Positions 61,471 to 64,000 of a DNA stretch of 64,000 bases are shown here, in pieces. Source of the DNA: Bacillus_BA songklensis. Its GTDB lineage: Bacteria; Bacillota; Bacilli; Bacillales; Bacillaceae_H. Both the position numbers and the translations under genes were made by a program. The stretch lies in NCBI RefSeq assembly GCF_042649685.1, contig NZ_JBHRZT010000020.1, positions 310,001 through 374,000 of the forward strand. The letters are read 5' to 3'. The notes below the pieces were generated by a model, which saw only the letters and a list, made by a program, of their open reading frames with translations, was not told the origin of the DNA and did not search any database. Within the stretch, counting starts at the first letter, position 1. Every line of letters starts with the position of its first letter.

Positions 61471-62091
61471 ACCACACGGATTCGTCGCAACGACTTGTTG
61501 ACCGTACGCTTTTGCATTTGTCATGTCGTTCGCGTTATCAATGAAGAAAATACCTGGCTCTGCTGAATAGGTCGCACAAATGTTAATTAAGTTCCAAAGC
61601 TCTTTCGCTTTCATTGTGCGGTACGTACGAATGCGGTAGCCAAGTCTCTCCCATTCACGTACATCGCCGATTTTGTGCCATTCTTCATTATAGGCTTTCA
61701 TTTCTTCTTCATTGTATGTTTCTACGGCCGGGAAGCGAAGTTCATAATCCGTATCGTTTTCAACAGCTTCCATGAACTCTTTTGTCAGGCAAACGGAAAT
61801 GTTCGCACCCGTTAGAAACTCAGGGTTATGCACGCTGTAGTTGCCGCCTGTTTTTAGCTTTTCTTCTGCATCTTTAATGATTTTGTCGCTGAAACCGCCG
61901 TAACCAGGAATATGCTTATAATTGATGATTCCCTGGTACATCGCTTTCTCCTGCTCTGTCAGCGGCGTGAATTTCAGCTTATCTTGAGCGGCTTTTTTAA
62001 TTTGCTCGTCATTTGTATTTTCAAGCAAGAATCGTAAAATTCTCGGATTTTGCATTTTGGAAATGATGAATTCGATGATGTCCGGATGCCA
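61471..62091 (-). CDS. nrdJ: nrdJ exon 3: 207 residues including the catalytic NPCG
   Basis: Runs from WHPDIIEFIISKMQNPR to VVATNPCG. It carries the conserved loop whose Cys becomes the thiyl radical. 621 nt, phase 0 at both ends. The ATG just before TGG belongs to intron 2. Confidence 0.92.
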
Positions 62092-62440
62092 CATGAATAC
62101 CGTCCTTTTCAGGATACTTTAACTCTGCTTTCAAGCAGACGGATTAGACTATATCATCACCCTCAGCTTTACCTGTTAGGGGCCAGGCGCTTCGAGAAGG
62201 AGTATCCTTCCCTACTCTACTCCCTGTGCTTCACATACACGGTTTCGATAGTCTTTGAACCTTCACCTGTACGGTGCTTGGCTGCAGATTGTCCAATACA
62301 ACTGATTTTTAAAGCATTCACGCTCACTGTTTCCAGTCACGTTGTAGCTCAATTGTCTCTAAGGATTTCCCTGCAATTCACCCGATTTTCTAGTCATTCA
62401 TTGTCTGAATGACGCGGACTAGCATCTAACTTGCTTTTTA
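62092..62440 (-). mobile_element. nrdJ intron 2: ORF-less group I intron
   Basis: 349 nt. P1 is formed by exon GCGGAU and IGS GUCCGC (62414-62419) with U-G at the 5' splice site. Core boxes: P-like GAATTGCAGGGAAATCC (62363-62381), Q/R-like CAATCTGCAGCCAAGC (62276-62291), S-like GGTTCAAAGACTA (62249-62261), whose AGACTA pairs with TAGTCT at 62146-62151 to make P7. The last base is G. No ORF. Confidence 0.87.
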
Positions 62441-62470
62441 ATCCGCCAACATAATCATTTGCGCGCCACG
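62441..62470 (-). CDS. nrdJ: nrdJ exon 2: ten-codon micro-exon
   Basis: Exactly 30 nt encoding RGAQMIMLAD, the conserved segment between GGSR and WHPDI in NrdJ. It is phase 0 at both ends and bounded by group I introns whose P1 helices and terminal G residues fix the borders. Confidence 0.88.
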
Positions 62471-63132
62471 CTATTTGTTACTCACTTTTTTAGTGGGCTA
62501 GGTCATTTCTGCCTAGCTCTCATGCTTTCACATGAGTTCAGACTATATCATCAAGGAAGAAAATTTTTCATATTTGCGATTTAGTTTTATATTTCCATAC
62601 TTATAAAGGTAACTAAACATACTTTGCGCTTCCTTTACACTAGAAATATACAAGTCATAACAGCCTTGTTTTTCATATATTGAATTTACATTTTGACCGA
62701 TGCCATAAGACTTTAAAAATTGTAAGATGGATTCTAACATTTCTTTTGTCCCCGTAAAACCGACCCTAGTTTTAAGCCAGCCGTTACGTCCATAAACTCT
62801 AATATGAAGTTTTACAATCGCATTTATAAGCTCTTCCTTTTCTCGTGCCCTATAACCTCGTTGCCGCCGGCTATAGTTTACTCCTTCCATAATTACCATC
62901 ATCTCCATTCATTTTTTTACAACTTAACATGTTGGTAATCTCAGGAAGTTTCAATAGTCGTTGAACCTTCATCTTCGTTTCCAAAGACGCTTGGCTGCTG
63001 ATTGCCCATTGTCACATCTTCATCATTTTTTAGCCATCACGTTTGCCGTTGCCAGCTGCGTTGTGGCTGATGAAGCTTTAGGGTGTTCCAGCAATTCACG
63101 AGATTTTAATCCCGCCGTTTGGCACTTATTTA
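62471..63132 (-). mobile_element. nrdJ intron 1: group I intron with degenerate endonuclease gene
   Basis: 662 nt. P1 pairs exon UCCCGU with IGS GCGGGA (63110-63115), U-G at the splice site. Core boxes GTGAATTGCTGG (63088-63099), AATCAGCAGCCAAGC (62989-63003) and GGTTCAACGACTA, with its P7 partner at 62540-62545. The endonuclease fragment lies between the two P7 strands. It ends in G. Same subclass as intron 2. Confidence 0.87.
62543..62908 (-). pseudogene. LAGLIDADG-type homing endonuclease, C-terminal remnant
   Basis: 121 residues. The C-terminal half looks like the second repeat of a LAGLIDADG endonuclease: GTKEMLESILQFLKSYGIG, then YDLYISSVKEAQSMFSYLY and the typical ending KLNRKYEKFSSLM. 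No LAGLIDADG helix is present in the N-terminal part. The gene is therefore probably truncated and inactive, or the reading frame has lost its 5' half. Confidence 0.6.
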
Positions 63133-63921
63133 ACGGGATCCACCCTGCTCAACAAGGTGCGTTAACTTGGCAATGTCATCAAGCCATGAAACCGAGCCGG
63201 ATGATTTTCCGTTTACACCGCGTGCCAATGTGTTACGCGGGCGAAGCGTTGATCCGTTCGTACCGACACCGCCGCCGCGGCTCATGATTTCCATGACCTG
63301 TTTGCGATGCTCTGAGATGCCTTCACGCGAGTCTTGTACGTACGGCATTACATAGCAGTTAAAGTATGTAACGTCCGTGCCAGCTCCCGCTCCGTACAGA
63401 ACTCGTCCAGCCGGAATGAAGTTTAAATTAACCAATTCTTGATAAAACTTTTCAAACCATTCCTGGCGTTTCTCTTCTGTCGTTTCCACGGATGCAAGGC
63501 CTGTTGCATTCCGTTTGGCGATTTGCTCATAATACACTTCAAGCGGCTTTTCAATCACATCCAACGAGCGTGTGATCACGCCTGTTTCGATTTCTTTTTC
63601 ATCTGTCAGCGCTCCACGAAATTCGTCTTCAATCAGCACTGTTGCCGTTTTGTTTTCCCAGTTGATTTTTTGAATATAACCGAGACCCCTTGCCGGGAAC
63701 TTCGGATCTTCTTTCACCGTCAGTACGACGAAGTCTCCCGCAGATAATGTCAGCTTCTCGGTGTCCTTAAAGGAATAACGATCCAACATCACAAGTCGCG
63801 ATACACCTTTATGTGTTTTGTTCATGTCTGGTGTAATCGGGTGAACTTGCGGAAATAGCTGAATGTCTTTATTCAGCTTTTCTACGTTGATTTTTGGTGA
63901 TTCATTTAACGCAACAGTCAT
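63133..63921 (-). CDS. nrdJ: nrdJ exon 1: N-terminal 263 residues of B12-dependent ribonucleotide reductase
   Basis: Class II ribonucleotide reductase reduces ribonucleotides to deoxyribonucleotides using adenosylcobalamin to make the thiyl radical, with no need for oxygen or iron. Exon 1 has a small N-terminal domain, then the barrel start with the redox Cys in VTYFNCYVMPYVQD and the GGGVGTNGSTLRPR loop. ATG 63921 is eight bases after AGGGGAG; an upstream ATG at 63957 has no site. The full gene is the join of 63133-63921, 62441-62470, 61471-62091 and 59329-60453 on the minus strand, 854 residues, the usual NrdJ size. Confidence 0.92.
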
Positions 63922-63976
63922 TCTTACAACTCCCCTAAATTCAACATTTTGTTTCATAATGTCTCCATTTTTCCAA

Positions 63977-63982
63977 ATTATA
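63977..63982 (-). promoter_or_regulatory. possible -10 element of nrdJ
   Basis: TATAAT on the minus strand, 55 bp before the ATG at 63921. The matching -35 region lies at or beyond the window edge, so a riboswitch or full promoter cannot be assessed. Confidence 0.35.
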
Positions 63983-64000
63983 GAAAAAATATCTAAACAT

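Noticed and set aside
62050..62412. 120-codon plus-strand frame across nrdJ intron 2
   Set aside because: Antisense to a structured intron; no ribosome binding site or family resemblance.
59329..63957. nrdJ as a frameshifted or IS-disrupted pseudogene
   Set aside because: Exon joins are exact and in phase, the breaks have group I core boxes and P1 pairing, and all catalytic motifs remain.
63922..64000. Cobalamin riboswitch upstream of nrdJ
   Set aside because: Only about 80 bp of upstream DNA is in the window and it shows no B12-box; the question cannot be decided here.

Overview
The window is a chromosomal segment of a spore-forming Bacillaceae (Bacillus, Geobacillus or Aeribacillus-like). 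Gene order from yqjA to mntR follows the Bacillus subtilis yqj-yqi-yqh region closely, Shine-Dalgarno sequences are strong, TTG/GTG starts are frequent, and spo0A, spoIVB, spoIIIA and splB are all present. The genus cannot be fixed from the sequence. Almost every gene is on the minus strand; the exceptions are yqzF, yycC, prli42, yqhQ and yqhP. No tRNA, rRNA or CRISPR array was seen.

Layout, low to high coordinates. 1-5.4 kb: reductive/hydrolytic pyrimidine catabolism (hydA, preA, preT) behind a perfect CcpA cre site, with the first codons of a PucR-type regulator at the edge. 5.5-10.6 kb: yqjE peptidase, acyl-CoA carboxylase beta subunit, methylmalonyl-CoA epimerase, the 31-residue Prli42, an L,D-transpeptidase and yqjA. 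10.7-13.6 kb: arginine-type ABC importer artPQR and bacilliredoxin brxB. 13.8-19.1 kb: adenosylcobalamin-dependent methylmalonyl-CoA mutase (mutA, mutB) and its chaperone meaB. 19.4-29.8 kb: the branched-chain keto acid operon ptb-bcd-buk-lpdV-bkdAA-bkdAB-bkdB, with a clear sigma-54 promoter and the activator bkdR. Together these blocks form a route from branched-chain amino acids to acyl-CoAs and, via propionyl-CoA, to succinyl-CoA.

30-43 kb: yqzF, yqiK, yycC, spo0A, spoIVB, recN, ahrC, yqxC, dxs, ispA, xseB, xseA, nusB. Downstream of spo0A is a decayed element: a second, frameshifted copy of the spo0A 3' end about 500 bp away, with what looks like an integrase N-terminus between the copies. 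43-59 kb: yqhY, accC, accB (with a FapR-like box and a perfect inverted repeat upstream), the complete spoIIIAA-AH operon, yqhV, efp, yqhT, aroQ, yqhR, divergent yqhQ-yqhP, yqhO, mntR and splB.

59.3-63.9 kb: the most unusual locus. nrdJ, the B12-dependent ribonucleotide reductase, is cut into four exons by three self-splicing-type (group I) introns. Introns 1 and 2 lie only 30 nt apart, leaving a ten-codon micro-exon. Intron 1 carries a remnant of a LAGLIDADG homing endonuclease, intron 2 has no ORF, and intron 3 carries a PD-(D/E)XK-type endonuclease and sits inside the codons of the catalytic NPCGE loop. Each 5' splice site can form a P1 helix with the expected U-G pair, and joining the exons gives an uninterrupted 854-residue protein.
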